Origin: Beroe ovata
Taxonomy: Eukaryota > Ctenophora > Nuda > Beroida > Beroidae
Direction: 5' to 3'
DNA length: 48,046 nt
Assembly: GCA_946803715.1 (NCBI GenBank)
Contig: CAMPET010000010.1
Coordinates: 439,050-487,095, forward strand
Positions 33,201 to 43,051 of this stretch are shown here, piece by piece. Position numbers and translations under genes: made by a program. The notes beneath the pieces were generated by a model, which did no database searches, was not told the origin of the DNA, and was given only the letters and a program-made list of their open reading frames with translations. The first letter of the stretch is position 1. Every line of letters starts with the position of its first letter.

Positions 33201-36200
33201 CGACAAATCCATCACAGAGGTTTGAATAGCATGTGTGATATATGCTAAGTAGTTGAGAGGATTTGTATATCATTTCGATACCATGACAACCGTCTCCCCG
33301 TTAGGTTCACATGAACATCAGTCGTATCAAGGATGAGATGATCGGGTTCTACCTGCCCCTGCCCCCTCTCCCAGAGGATTTACCACCCCCTATCGAGGAT
33401 GATGAGGAAACTCCCCCTGCCAGGTCAGTACAGTGACCACTGATCAGTGTACCAGGTCAGTACAGTGACCACTGGTCAGTGCACCAGGTCAGTACAGTGA
33501 CCACTGGTCAGTGTACCAGGCCAGTACAGTTAGCACTGGTCAGTGTACCAGGTCAGTACAGGGACCACTGGTCAGTGTACCAGGTCTGTACAGTGACCAC
33601 TGGTCAGTGTACCAGGTCAGTACAGTGACCACTGGTCAGTGTACTAGGTCAGTACAGTGACCACTGGTCAGTGTACCAGGTCAGTACAGAGACCACTGGT
33701 CAGTGTACCAGGTCAGTACAGGGACCACTGGTCAGTGTACTAGGTCAGTACAGAGACCACTGGTCAGTGCACCATGTCAGTACAGTGATCACTGGTCAGT
33801 GTACCAGGTCAGTACAGTGACCACTGATCAGTGCACCAGGCCAGTTCAGGGACCACTGGTCAGTGCTGGTCCTATCTATGTGAATTTCATTGCCGATTTA
33901 CCTTTTACCCTTCCTTTCCAGGCCGCCAGTTCCGGCTGATTCTGACGATGAAGCCGATACGTTCGATGCCACAGCCCCGGCCCCTGATCCAGTTCAGGCC
34001 CCAATAGAGGTTACCAGTTGACCACCCTGTTGTAATAAATTGCGTGTTGTCAATTCATGAACTAATCATATCATGAGTGTTAATTCATGGCAATTGACTA
34101 ACTATTTAGTAACTACAGCGTTGGGACAGTTTTAGTGGACAGATTTGGGTTAGTGGAACCAATGTGTTGTATATATCAGTGTTGTGTAATGTGTATAGTC
34201 TATACCAGTATGATTCGTACTTGTGACGAACTCATTCAAGTGCCAGATACTGCTTTCTCAGTTCTCATAAATCAAGGTTCTTTTTCACCACGGAAATATT
34301 TCCTTGTGTTTGACATACATATTTCCCGCAGCACGCAGCGTTCAAACTGAGACAGGAGACTGCCAAGTACCTTGAGGAGGACAATGATATGATAACAGCT
34401 GCCCGGAAAATAGCCCAGAAATTCCAACAGATGGCAAAATATACAAAGTAAGACTACGGAGTGACTAAATAGTCTGTCAGTACCAGCTTGTTTGGAGACT
34501 GCAGTGGTTTTCTGGTCACGCAATGTGTGATCACAGTTGATCGGATCACGCATTGTGTGATCAAATCACGCAAAGTGTAATCACAGTCAATCATTTTCAG
34601 GGGAAGGAGAGAATTGTTGGAGCTCGGAACTACTGAGTAAGTGGTCTTGTTGTTTTTGTACGATATGTCAAATTAATCATTACGGTGAAGCGTGAAATTA
34701 GTCAGTATATACGCTAACCTAAACCTAAACAAGGGATAATTCCGATACTCCTGCTCGATCTGCGTAAGTCAAAGGGGAAAGCACAAATAATTGATCCAAA
34801 GCTCTATACATAATCACTGAAATTTTCCAACAGCGAATCAACAAAATCATTTCATGTGCTCCAAACCTATCCCCTTTTTTGCTAAAATTCGATGTGATGA
34901 CGGATCTCAAAAAAGACGATGTTTTATTATTTTAACCACTTCGATATTATGATCACTTATATGATACTGTAGCGATCGGCGGATAGCGATCTATTCAATA
35001 TATGTAGCATGGTCCGTCGCATGTAAGTGTTGCCTAAGGGGTGAGTGGGGGAAGTGGTATAAGGGGACGAAGGGAAGGGGNGGGGTGGGAAGAGTCAGGG
35101 GAAGGTGTGTTGTCCAGCAGCCACATAATAGGGGAAAGGGAGACACGCGGTCCTTGTTGAAAGTTTGTTAGATTTTAGAGTAGTTGTGGTGGAGATTCCA
35201 CCAATATATTCCTAGTAAATCAGTATCATTCACCATTCTAAGTCAATGATTTTTATAAATGTTTCTTCATGTTTTCATTATAAGCATCTGGAGCACTTCG
35301 CGGGACGAAGCCTCAGTTGAATATCAAAGCATTTCAGGGACCATCAGAAGATGCTCTTGAAATTTCATCAGCTCCTCCAGGATTCCCATTATATTTGTCT
35401 TTTTCTCGGAATAGAGAAGTGTCTTTTCCAGTGAAATTAGAGTCATCATGACATTTGTCTCTTTCTGTCCCCAGGGAGAAGTCAGAGTTCACTTCGATGA
35501 CCGACATGATCAAAACTTGCAAGGAAATCATAGCTCTAACCAAGAATATCCAGAAACATGCTGGTCAGTATAATATCACAGTGCATCTATTTCTGATTAG
35601 AGAATTCCTCCATTGAGCATCAATTGAACTTTGAACATATCTTCATTCTTCATCCGACTCATGAGCCATTGATAAGTTATCATCGTCATCCTCCTGTCAC
35701 GACTCCCTCCCTCCAGACCTCACCACTCTTCCCAAATCCACTCCCTCCATACGTCATCTCTCTCGTCCCTCTCTCACATTGCACACTCTACTCCTCCAGA
35801 TATGATCAGTAAAAATTGTCCTGACAAGAGGCTGGTAATGAGTCTTGGTAACAGTATGGAACCTATGGGAATGTTGTCGCAACAGCTCAACATTATAGCA
35901 TCTGTCAAAGCTGCTGCCTCCGGAAAATACAGTGAGTGAAACTGATAATATCATTGAAATATGATAAAAAAATTACGACGAAAAGTAAAATTGGTACGCC
36001 ATGTGAGGCAGTTTCGTGAGCTTACTTATCCGGGAGCTGTCCGAGCTCATATTAACGGTCTGACTCTCGCAGACGAGCAAGCTGAGGTTGAGGCAGATGA
36101 AATGCTGACAATCAACGCTCAGAATCTCATGAAGAGTGTTAGGGACACGGTGAGAGCTAGTGAATCTTGCTCCGTGAAGATGCTCAGTAATCCCGCTACC

Positions 36201-36230
36201 AACTTGCAGTTTAAGAGACGGGGCCGGTAA
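19913..36230 (+). CDS. VCL: Vinculin, with expanded central repeats
   Basis: Actin-binding adaptor of cell-cell and cell-matrix adhesions. The start MSAFHTKTIAGVLEPVAQQ is close to the vertebrate N-terminus. I count 38 phase-compatible coding exons (listed in the segment entries), leaving out two exon sets that look like assembly duplicates; their sum is 4,281 bases, or 1,426 residues. Vertebrate vinculin has 1,066 residues and metavinculin 1,134. The order is a conserved head, about six helical repeats of roughly 110 residues, a fourth head bundle, an acidic proline-rich linker, and a five-helix tail containing INAQNLMKSVRDTVRASE. The stop is TAA at 36228-36230. The 268-base gap at 24770 falls in an intron; the exons on either side join in phase, so no coding loss is needed. 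Alpha-catenin is the nearest alternative but the head and tail favour vinculin. Confidence 0.95.
22858..23746 (+). repeat. Suspect assembly duplicate, copy 1 (vinculin)
   Basis: Begins inside the 22567-22887 exon and ends at the single N (23747) in the middle of the VESLLADVNTA exon. It matches 23748-24583 at roughly 95 percent by eye, introns included. Confidence 0.8.
23748..24583 (+). repeat. Suspect assembly duplicate, copy 2 (vinculin)
   Basis: Starts mid-exon (GAAGCGAGCAGACTGG) directly after the N at 23747 and repeats the exons 22974-23068 and 23286-23442 as 23864-23958 and 24151-24307. Neither partial exon at the join can be spliced sensibly. Two overlapping haplotype contigs placed end to end explain this best. 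Confidence 0.8.
24770..25037. other. Assembly gap inside a (CA)n microsatellite
   Basis: 268 Ns, flanked on both sides by CACACA runs (from about 24700, and to 25060). It lies within a vinculin intron. Confidence 0.95.
25343..25420. repeat. TCACTCTCTCCC tandem repeat
   Basis: CTCACTCACTCTCTCC is repeated three or more times directly upstream of the acceptor at 25431, so it forms an extended pyrimidine-rich tract. Confidence 0.85.
27789..28290 (+). repeat. Suspect assembly duplicate, copy 1 (basic exon and next)
   Basis: From TCGAGAGGCTTGAAACGG to the end of the 28205-28290 exon this matches 28631-29135 closely, intron included. Sequence beyond it differs up to the N at 28630. Confidence 0.75.
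28327..28408. repeat. 17-base CTCACGCTCACCACTAT tandem repeat
   Basis: About five near-identical copies in a vinculin intron, only in the first of the two suspect allelic copies. Confidence 0.85.
28631..29135 (+). repeat. Suspect assembly duplicate, copy 2 (basic exon and next)
   Basis: Begins mid-exon immediately after the single N at 28630. The exon remnant is 28631-28689 and the following exon is 29050-29135. Codon changes are mostly silent, with two amino-acid differences. A second allele is the simplest reading. Confidence 0.75.
30430..30560. repeat. GGTGTCAA-rich stretch in a vinculin intron
   Basis: GTGGTGTCAAAG, GTGGTGTCAGCG, GATGTCAAG, GGGTGTCAAGTC and GATGTGTCAATAG occur in 130 bases. 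They are the reverse complement of the TTGACACC core seen at 5.3 and 16.4 kb. Confidence 0.65.
30945..33219 (+). other. VCL: Vinculin D4-region exons
   Basis: Exons 30945-31111, 31266-31404, 31609-31743, 31853-31946, 32280-32353, 32517-32655 and 33134-33219. Matches include ELQAAALAPL, LVVYSAKTLSLNAESE and ENFDLVKQQWVTEAV, parallel to the vertebrate segment with HFETMKNQWID. The donor of the first exon is uncertain. The strong GTGAGT at 31108 would shift the frame; the weaker GTACTG at 31112 keeps it. Confidence 0.85.
33305..34009 (+). other. VCL: Vinculin proline-rich linker exons
   Basis: Exons 33305-33423 and 33922-34009 encode an acidic proline-rich strap including FYLPLPPLPEDLPPP and TAPAPDPVQAPIE. 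The FPPPP motif that binds VASP in vertebrate vinculin is not present in exact form. Confidence 0.85.
33420..33866 (+). repeat. 32-base minisatellite seeded on a splice donor
   Basis: Fourteen units of 32 bases start at the very 5' splice site of the 33305-33423 exon. The unit begins CCAGGTCAGTACAG and ends GGTCAGTGTA. Eight units keep an exact CAGGTCAGT, so the donor sequence itself is repeated down the intron. Reading on past the first donor meets TGA after four codons. Confidence 0.92.
34332..36230 (+). other. VCL: Vinculin tail exons
   Basis: Exons 34332-34447, 34601-34636, 35475-35563, 35800-35931 and 36073-36230 encode the five-helix actin- and lipid-binding tail. CPDKRLVMSLGNSMEPM and LNIIASVKAAASGK match the vertebrate CTDKRIRTNLLQV and LKILSTVKATMLG regions. 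The end is FKRRGR then stop, not the WVRKTPWYQ arm of vertebrates. Confidence 0.88.
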
Positions 36231-37368
36231 TCGGATATGTGTGAGGAAGACCGTTCGCACATACCATCATTACTGCAGGGGCCATGCATGTTTTTTCGTT
36301 TTTGACGAAAGGCCAAATCTGAGATGTCCTTAAAACTCTCCCTCCCATCATCCAATCCCCCTTCTGATCCCAATTCTTGACTTTGTGTGAACGGTCTCAT
36401 AAGCATTGTAGGAAACGGTTGATAAGAAACGGTTTAAAGATATATTGAGAATACTATTAGACTTTTTATTAATTGGAATTTGATATTTTATTAATTGAAA
36501 ACCACAATTTTTCTGAATGATGTTATGGCTTTATTTTTGATAGTTTGAAAAATGAAACTAAGAGTTTATATATACGAAAAATGGATCATATTTTACTTTT
36601 TTCGGAAAATTTCTCTCATATTCCCTGATGGAACTTTTTAATTGATGATTATCTCACATAATTTAGTTGAGTGAAATGATCTAGAGCATTTGAACCTTTC
36701 TTTGATATGAGTAAACTTCGATTTTTGATCAGAATTTTGTAAATTGTCCATCTTCATAATTATTTTTGTGCAATGTAAGTACATATGCCATTGTATAATC
36801 ACGAATAAACTTTACTTTGTTAACGTTACACTCAAATTACTTTATCATTACGTTATTCTGTTCTGCATTCACGGATAGAATAACGTTGTGGTAACGTTTT
36901 GTAACGTTATTTCCAGATCTGCGTTCCCATATTGTCGACAATAAACAGACAAATCATCATACAGTTTTGTTATAGAAAACACAAACTTACAAAACTAAAA
37001 CTAAACTTCAAATTTTGAAATGTAAAATTCGGACTCTTGACACAAATTGAGTACAAATGTTTGTCATGACGCTTTTTCAATGTCCATGTATGAAGTATCA
37101 GATAATTATAAGTAAGGACTTTCCTCCCTATCTCAACTCATTGGGGCAGGGGTGAGGCTGCGGATGGTGTCCCCTCTGAAAAATTAGGGAATAATTTGAA
37201 TAATTAGGGAATAATGTGAATAATTAGGGAATAATGTGAATAAGAAATGGATGCAAGGCCACGCCCTTTGCAGCTCAACAGTGATTGCAATGGAATATGA
37301 AAGAATTAACGGTTTTTAAGGGTCTATACATTTTAGTATCTCAGATCTTTAAATTGATTTAAACAAGT
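36231..37368. other. Convergent 3' region of vinculin and coiled-coil gene
   Basis: AT-rich. AATAAA at 36804-36809 is a candidate vinculin poly(A) signal, 574 bases after the stop. From 36815 to 36915 AACGTT or ACGTTA occurs about six times, including ACGTTATTCT/AGAATAACGT, which can form a 10-bp stem. No gene seen. Confidence 0.55.
37182..37243. repeat. 20-base AATTAGGGAATAATGTGAAT repeat
   Basis: Three tandem copies, the first with TTTG in place of TGTG. Confidence 0.9.
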
Positions 37369-40300
37369 CTATAGATTCAATAACTCAAACCTCAGTTCAG
37401 GGTCAGGCAGCAGACTCAGCTTCTCGATATGGTCATTCCCGATCCCATCACTCTTCCATCGTGTCTCAATGGTGTCAACTCTCTTGTTATCTTGGGAGGA
37501 ATTGGGGAATATATTGGAATGGCGAGGTTTTTTGATTATGAAAAGCCTTTTCACTAACAGTAACATCATATGAATCAAGGGGATCCTATATGATTTTCAT
37601 CCAAAAAAACTAAATGCCTTATGATCGATTTTTTTCGCTCTGATCAACTTACATTCCCCCCAGATTGAAACTGATGCTCAATGTTCATGATGGCTGATGC
37701 AGGATAATATGAACTCATGATGATTATTGATGAGGAATACTGATGGAGGACAATATATACTCACAGAGATCAGTCACTCCGACTGGCTTGACACTGTGTC
37801 TCATTTCCAACTCCTTGTCACATCTGCAGACAATGGACATAGAACACAGGTAAACATGCAGGGGGATTTGATATTTTTTCGGAGAGGATGGGGGAAGGCG
37901 TGATCATAAATTTCAATTATGTTTCTAGTACTAATTAGAGCATACGATTAGAGTCTTATATCGGTGTCGTGCACGATATTGCCGTCCCAGGAACTGCGAC
38001 GTTTCTGTCGTGAAAAACGCTTGATATATAGGAAAGTTGAACTCACTTAACAAGAGCATCCTCAAGGGTTGTGACCCTATCTTGAGAAGCTTTGATGATG
38101 TCCTTCTGTTGAACTAGTGCCCTTTGATATCTTCCAACCTGCGATAGAACCACATAACACACCTTTGCACGTGTAGAAACAATATGAATATGAATAGTAT
38201 TTAGGTTACGTACGGGGCGACTAATCAAATGACCCCTGGCTGTTCACTATTCTGCCCGATTTTAGTTCTACCAAAAACTGCAGTCCACTCAATCACGCGT
38301 GACTGACTGCTGGAGTGCTGCCCTCTCTCTCCCCAAATTACTTGACATGTACCAGTACTAACCTCAGCCCTCTTCTGCTCCACGACCACATTGAGAGCTC
38401 CCTGGACAGCCGCCTCTAGGTCCACCTTCAGATGGTCCAACTGCTTCTGTAGATAGTCGATATTCTTCTTGCTGTCCCTGATCTGTACCCTGGGTGAGGG
38501 TGTCACAGTTTATAATCTGACTGACAAGTGATGATAATTTACTGTATCCCCGAAACTTCATCCGTATCTTGCAAAACTTCTCAGTACATGTACAATTCTG
38601 CATTCAAATCCACTCTATCATTTCAATATCATTTCAATATCATTTTCAAGTAAGGTTTCTTACTTGTAAGTGATGATAAGGGTCGCCAGGGCCTCCCTGT
38701 ATCTTTCAAAGGCTGTCTTGTGTGTTTCCATCATCAGCTTGTTGGTGTTTTTCTTAGTCTTGATGCAGCAAGCTGCCAAATCCTCACTTGCTCCTGGATA
38801 AGTGGAGAATGGGGATATCGCTCAAGATTTAGACACATTATATCCAACGCAGTGATTACCTTCTGCGCATAGTTTTACTTTGTGTTTCTTATTGATGGGG
38901 TTTTTGGGTTGATGATTTGAGTTTATCCTAACCTTTCACTTTTCCCATGACATCGTTACAGCCTTCTGATGCGTTTTTCAGCCTGGTGAAATTGGCCTTG
39001 GTAAGCAGAAGGTTGTCTCTCTTGTTGTGGTAGCTCTGAAAGTAATCTTCATTATATTTGTCTACCAAGGTACTGCGTACGTTGATAATTATCAAACAAG
39101 TATACTGCTTTAGATCATAAAGTAGAGCATGGCCAGTTCCCAAGTTGTGAAGATGATGATGTGTTTAGAAGAGACCCCACCTTGGTGTTTGTGGAGTGAG
39201 CCTGGTTTTCCTGCTCATTCTCCGTCATCAGATCATGCTCTTCCTTTTCCAACACTTTCAGCTGTCTCCGCAACTAGGGGAGACATACACATGGATTTGG
39301 CAATATTCCAAAGGAGGAGGAGGGAAGTACTGAAGTATAGAGCTGGAGTCGGTCTTAAGAAAAGGTGTTATTGTAAACGGGTGATAGATTCGAATTAATT
39401 CTATTTATATCCTTCACTGCAAGATTTAGGTCACGCACACCCACACACAAGCACACCCACACATCACGCACCCTAGGCTGTACAACAGCCTGGGGAATAC
39501 ACATCATACACCCTGCTGTACAACAGCCAAGGGAACACACGTCATTCACGGGATTATAGATTTGGAAGATTTCTCTCTAGCAAGGAGGTGATTACCTCTT
39601 CTTGCTTCTCGTGGTTGACTTTGATCTTCTCCCTGAGAGCAGCTGCAGTGTCCTTGTGTTTAGCTGTGGAGTCTTCATATGCCTTCTTCTCATCCGTTAT
39701 CACACCATCTGAGGGGGGGGGGAATGGGTCGCGTGTCTGAGGGTCACGTGTCATACTGCTGTCTATGTAGTTCATATGTACGACGTACACGTTGACAGCG
39801 TTTATTCTTCATACCTTATCGGAAAAAATTGGTTCATATGGCTTTTGGTAAGTGGCCAATTATTGTGCAAAACTTTCTAATAGCAAAATTTACATTTTTC
39901 TCATAAAAGCAACTGAAATTACACCCAGAACAATTCAAACTCAATCAGCGTTCACTGCGCGAAATCGAATTTGAATATTTTGGATAAATGTTTGGGTGAA
40001 TTTGCGCATTCTTCGAACCCATTAAATAGGTATGGTAATAACATGCATATATTCCTCTTGACAGCCAGACTTCAACTTGGGAGAGCCTGACATAAATCAA
40101 TCAGCTGATAATGAGATAAATCATCACATGAGGGCTGAGTAATCGAATGATACATTGTAATTTGTGTTGAGGTGATGACATAATGCCTAACTTACGGGAA
40201 TTATATATTGCTTTCCAGACCGTTTACTTTGGTTAAAATAGGCAATTTCGTGCGTCTTCTCGTTTTAAGTTTTTAGTCTGACTAATCCTCACTGATGAAC

Positions 40301-42062
40301 CCAACTACCTGTACACTCACTCGCCCTTTTGACACGCTTCGAGAGGGTGAGTGAGTGCCACTCTATCTTTTGGTGGATCAGAAGAGTTGCCCGGAGTTTC
40401 ATCTCTGAAAAATATAATCCGACCCTTCTGATCCACACGTTGAGTAGTCTTTATCTTATAGTATTTGGGTGAGGATTCTGGCGGGTATGACAGTCTACAG
40501 TAGTCTGTTATATTCACAACATCGACACTCACCCAAAGTTTTCAGGTCCTCCCCTAACTTCTTATCGTGGTCCTGATAATCCTTGATACTTTCCGTCACA
40601 TATTTCTGTAATTTTGCCACCTCATCCTCGAAGTTTTTGAGGTACTTCTTCATATCCTCTTCGATAACGGCTGAGACCGCCAGTTCTGCTTCCTCTGACC
40701 CTGCTTTCACTGCACCCTCTGAGGAGAGTTTTGGTCAGCACTTTCGCTTTTGAGTAGAGATTGGGTCAGCACTTTCGCTTTCGGATTTTGTTTTTCAAGT
40801 GATGTCCCCTGGTTAAGGAGATCACCAGATTTTTGGCTCAATGCCATAATCCATATTCCCACTTGTCTGCATTCTCTCCAGTTTTGTCAAATGTTTTAAC
40901 TCGTGAAATTCCTCCATTGAATCAGTCATAGATTAACATAAACAAATGACTTACCGAGGTATTTTATTCCCTCAGCCAGCATTGCCTCTGCTTCCACCAT
41001 GGCAAAGTTCTTGAGTTGTTTGTGCCGCGCATCACAACACTCATGGTACTTCTTTATGAGTTGGGAACACCGATCTGTTAGCTCCAGTGGGTGGCTGGAG
41101 GAGGGGAAAATGGGATTATATATTGCCTGGCGATGCTAGGCCCAGCTGACGCGAGCCCAGCTCTTGTTCATTTCCCCAGTTCACGGCTATTTCACCTGTG
41201 CACACCAACCTGTAGACTTCACAGATATTGTTCATGATGGGCAGTATCTCGTTGTACACGTGATTAGCATCATGGAGACTAGCGTCTGTCTCATCAGTCC
41301 TCTTGATGCAGTCAACCAAGCACTCTGTGAGTAGTGGTGGTGTCAAGCTGGTGATATCACAATGTTTCATCACAAGTTGAAGAGTTTTGTTTAGTTGGAA
41401 TCGGATAATGATGGCCTTATAGTGATCCTATAATTAGTAGCTAGCCAAATTATCACTTCACTGCTCACACCATACTGCTTGATTTAGTGTACAATTTCCC
41501 TCACGTTTTACTGGATCTGTTCGGTATTTACTGTTCGGTAGAGAATATGAATACACTCTATCTAGTACTCAGCTTGGACCTCGCATTGGTGACCGTATAC
41601 TATCCAGTGTCCACAAACTGGTACCAACCTTTCGATTTTATCATGGATGTGTGGAGTGCGTTGTACTTCTGATTTGCGATCCTACACTCAATCTCTTTTA
41701 TCTTTTCCTCCATCTTGCAGTTGGGGAGACTGCTGTAGAACGGGTGTTCTCGCACAATATTGACACCTGCAGGTGTCAAGGCATGGTGATTGGTGTCAAT
41801 ACAGAGATAAAGGTCAACACAAAATATCCGGTTTATTTTTCTTCCTGTTCTATTCCTACCTATTTCTGTGCTGGCTTTAACCCGTTTAGCCACAGTTTCA
41901 AGCAGACTTGATGATCCATAGTTGAGCTTGCTGACCAAATCTTGTGGTATCTGTAAACAAAACTGTATTCACTGTTCATGTCGTTTCCAAGCTCAGAAAA
42001 CAGCGTTTAAGATGGATGAAACAGCAAGTGCCTAGGTTTGGTGAATCAAGCCTAACCTCCAT
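37369..42062 (-). CDS. 504-residue coiled-coil protein, family not recognised
   Basis: Fourteen exons in matching phase: 42057-42062, 41860-41950, 41629-41766, 41210-41324, 40955-41094, 40533-40718, 39596-39708, 39181-39273, 38933-39035, 38664-38793, 38363-38489, 38047-38138, 37765-37823, 37369-37490. The first coding exon is only ATG GAG. The protein starts MEIPQDLVSKLNYGSSSLLE and is helical and charged over most of its length, with repeated heptad-like stretches (KKLGEDLKTL, LRRQLKVLEKEEHDLM, KKNIDYLQKQLDHLKVDLEA). Cys occur in pairs (LVDCIKR, YHECCDAR, LAACCIK). No signal peptide, membrane helix or enzyme motif is seen. It is not obviously related to the nested coiled-coil genes at 1.3-4.6 kb. 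A cytoskeletal or ciliary role would be speculative; the X-box-like upstream site is the only hint. Confidence 0.85.
39476..39540. repeat. Duplicated stem GGCTGTACAACAGCC in an intron
   Basis: GGCTGTACAACAGCC (39476-39490) and GCTGTACAACAGCC (39515-39528) are both self-complementary and each is followed by GGGAA and ACACA. They are a 38-base tandem duplication in an intron of the 504-residue gene. Confidence 0.75.
41760..41779. promoter_or_regulatory. Perfect 20-bp palindrome over a splice acceptor
   Basis: TTGACACCTGCAGGTGTCAA equals its own reverse complement and spans the acceptor at 41766/41767 of the minus-strand gene. Another GGTGTCAAT follows at 41795. It is the most regular example of the TTGACACC core found in four genes here. 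Confidence 0.5.
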
Positions 42063-42335
42063 GATAGTTGAAATCGATCAACGCGCACACACACACACAA
42101 AGAAAAGAGCTGATAATATGAGTTATAATAGTGGAGTTATATCCATGCAGTGTGATTGTTTTAGTGCAGAGACTGTGCAGATGCTTGTGACATTGTTATC
42201 ATGCACAATATAATATTACTGTGCAGATGCCCCTCCACTAGCTTCATTGGATAGCTCGCCACTCGCGTAAATCATGACTAGCTGTGTGTGCCAGTTTTAC
42301 AATAACATCAACAACTGATCATGGAATCGCCAGCT

Positions 42336-42348
42336 GTTGCTAGGCAAC
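42336..42348. promoter_or_regulatory. RFX X-box-like site
   Basis: GTTGCTAGGCAAC is an inverted GTTGC/GCAAC pair. It fits the RFX consensus GTNRCC, 0-3 spacer bases, RGYAAC with one mismatch. It lies about 275 bases upstream of the start codon of the minus-strand coiled-coil gene. Confidence 0.4.
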
Positions 42349-42382
42349 GCGCTGCGTCACTCACGCGTGAGAGATAACGCAG

Positions 42383-42390
42383 TATATAAG
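42383..42390 (+). promoter_or_regulatory. TATA-box-like sequence TATATAAG
   Basis: A good TATA match in plus orientation, preceded by ACGCGTGAGAG. A promoter for the secreted-protein gene starting at 43052 would be possible with a leader exon or long leader between. No transcript start can be seen. Confidence 0.35.
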
Positions 42391-42727
42391 GGAGTGCGTG
42401 TGTTTGGTTAACCCACCCATTTCCCGAGTTTTGGAGTTGAACTCGAGGCAGGTTCGACAGCCCAGCCCTTTGGAAGCGGGATTGCTTTGCATGAAAAGTC
42501 ATTGTGTAGCTTACTTGTGAACATGTAGAGAGACGCACAATACAGAAATAGTGAATATTTTAACACAGGTCACACTATGTGTGACTTGTATTTTGTCACA
42601 ATTAGCACAGTATTATGCGCATTATATACGGGTCCGCTCATGGTCATTGGGCACGTGTCACACTCTATCGGCCAATCAGATCACAGATGACTCAGTGACA
42701 GTGGATCTTCTACTGACAGCATGCAGA

Positions 42728-42862
42728 GTATGTGTGTGTGTGGGTCTGTGTGTGTCTCTGTGTGTGTGTGTGTGTGTATTGTGGCTGTACTGTGTGTCTG
42801 TACTCTGTGTGTGAGTGTGTGTGTGTGTGTGTGTGAGGGCGTGTGTGTGTGTGTGTGTGGGT
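42728..42862. repeat. (TG)n microsatellite
   Basis: Interrupted TGTGTG tract of about 135 bases. The frames across it are low-complexity artefacts. Confidence 0.95.
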
Positions 42863-43051
42863 TTTCAGGTAAGTATTTCACTTATCATGTCTTTTCAATC
42901 TCATACTTATTTTCCACTGGAGTTCAAATAACAGACATTTTTTAAAACAGTTTTCTACTTCTAGAAGAAGATTGTTTTTTGCATATTTTCTAAGAAAATT
43001 CTTGAAACACGACTCAACAACACTTCTCAACAACAACAATCACAGCAAAGC

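Larger units (their letters stand above)
42063..43051. other. Head-to-head upstream region
   Basis: Separates the 504-residue coiled-coil gene (-) from the first secreted-protein gene (+). It holds a short CA run near 42088, the X-box-like site, the TATA-like sequence and a large TG microsatellite. Both promoters are expected here. Confidence 0.6.

Noticed and set aside
33703-33939. Plus-strand frame through the minisatellite as a coding repeat
   Set aside because: The repeat is intronic: it begins at a donor and reading on from the exon meets TGA at once.
42436-42490. Possible tRNA (GGTTCGACAGCC resembles a B box)
   Set aside because: No A box at the right distance and no cloverleaf could be folded by eye.
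15400-42860. CRISPR array or prokaryotic operon
   Set aside because: The repeats are microsatellites or minisatellites without spacers, and all genes are intron-containing animal genes.
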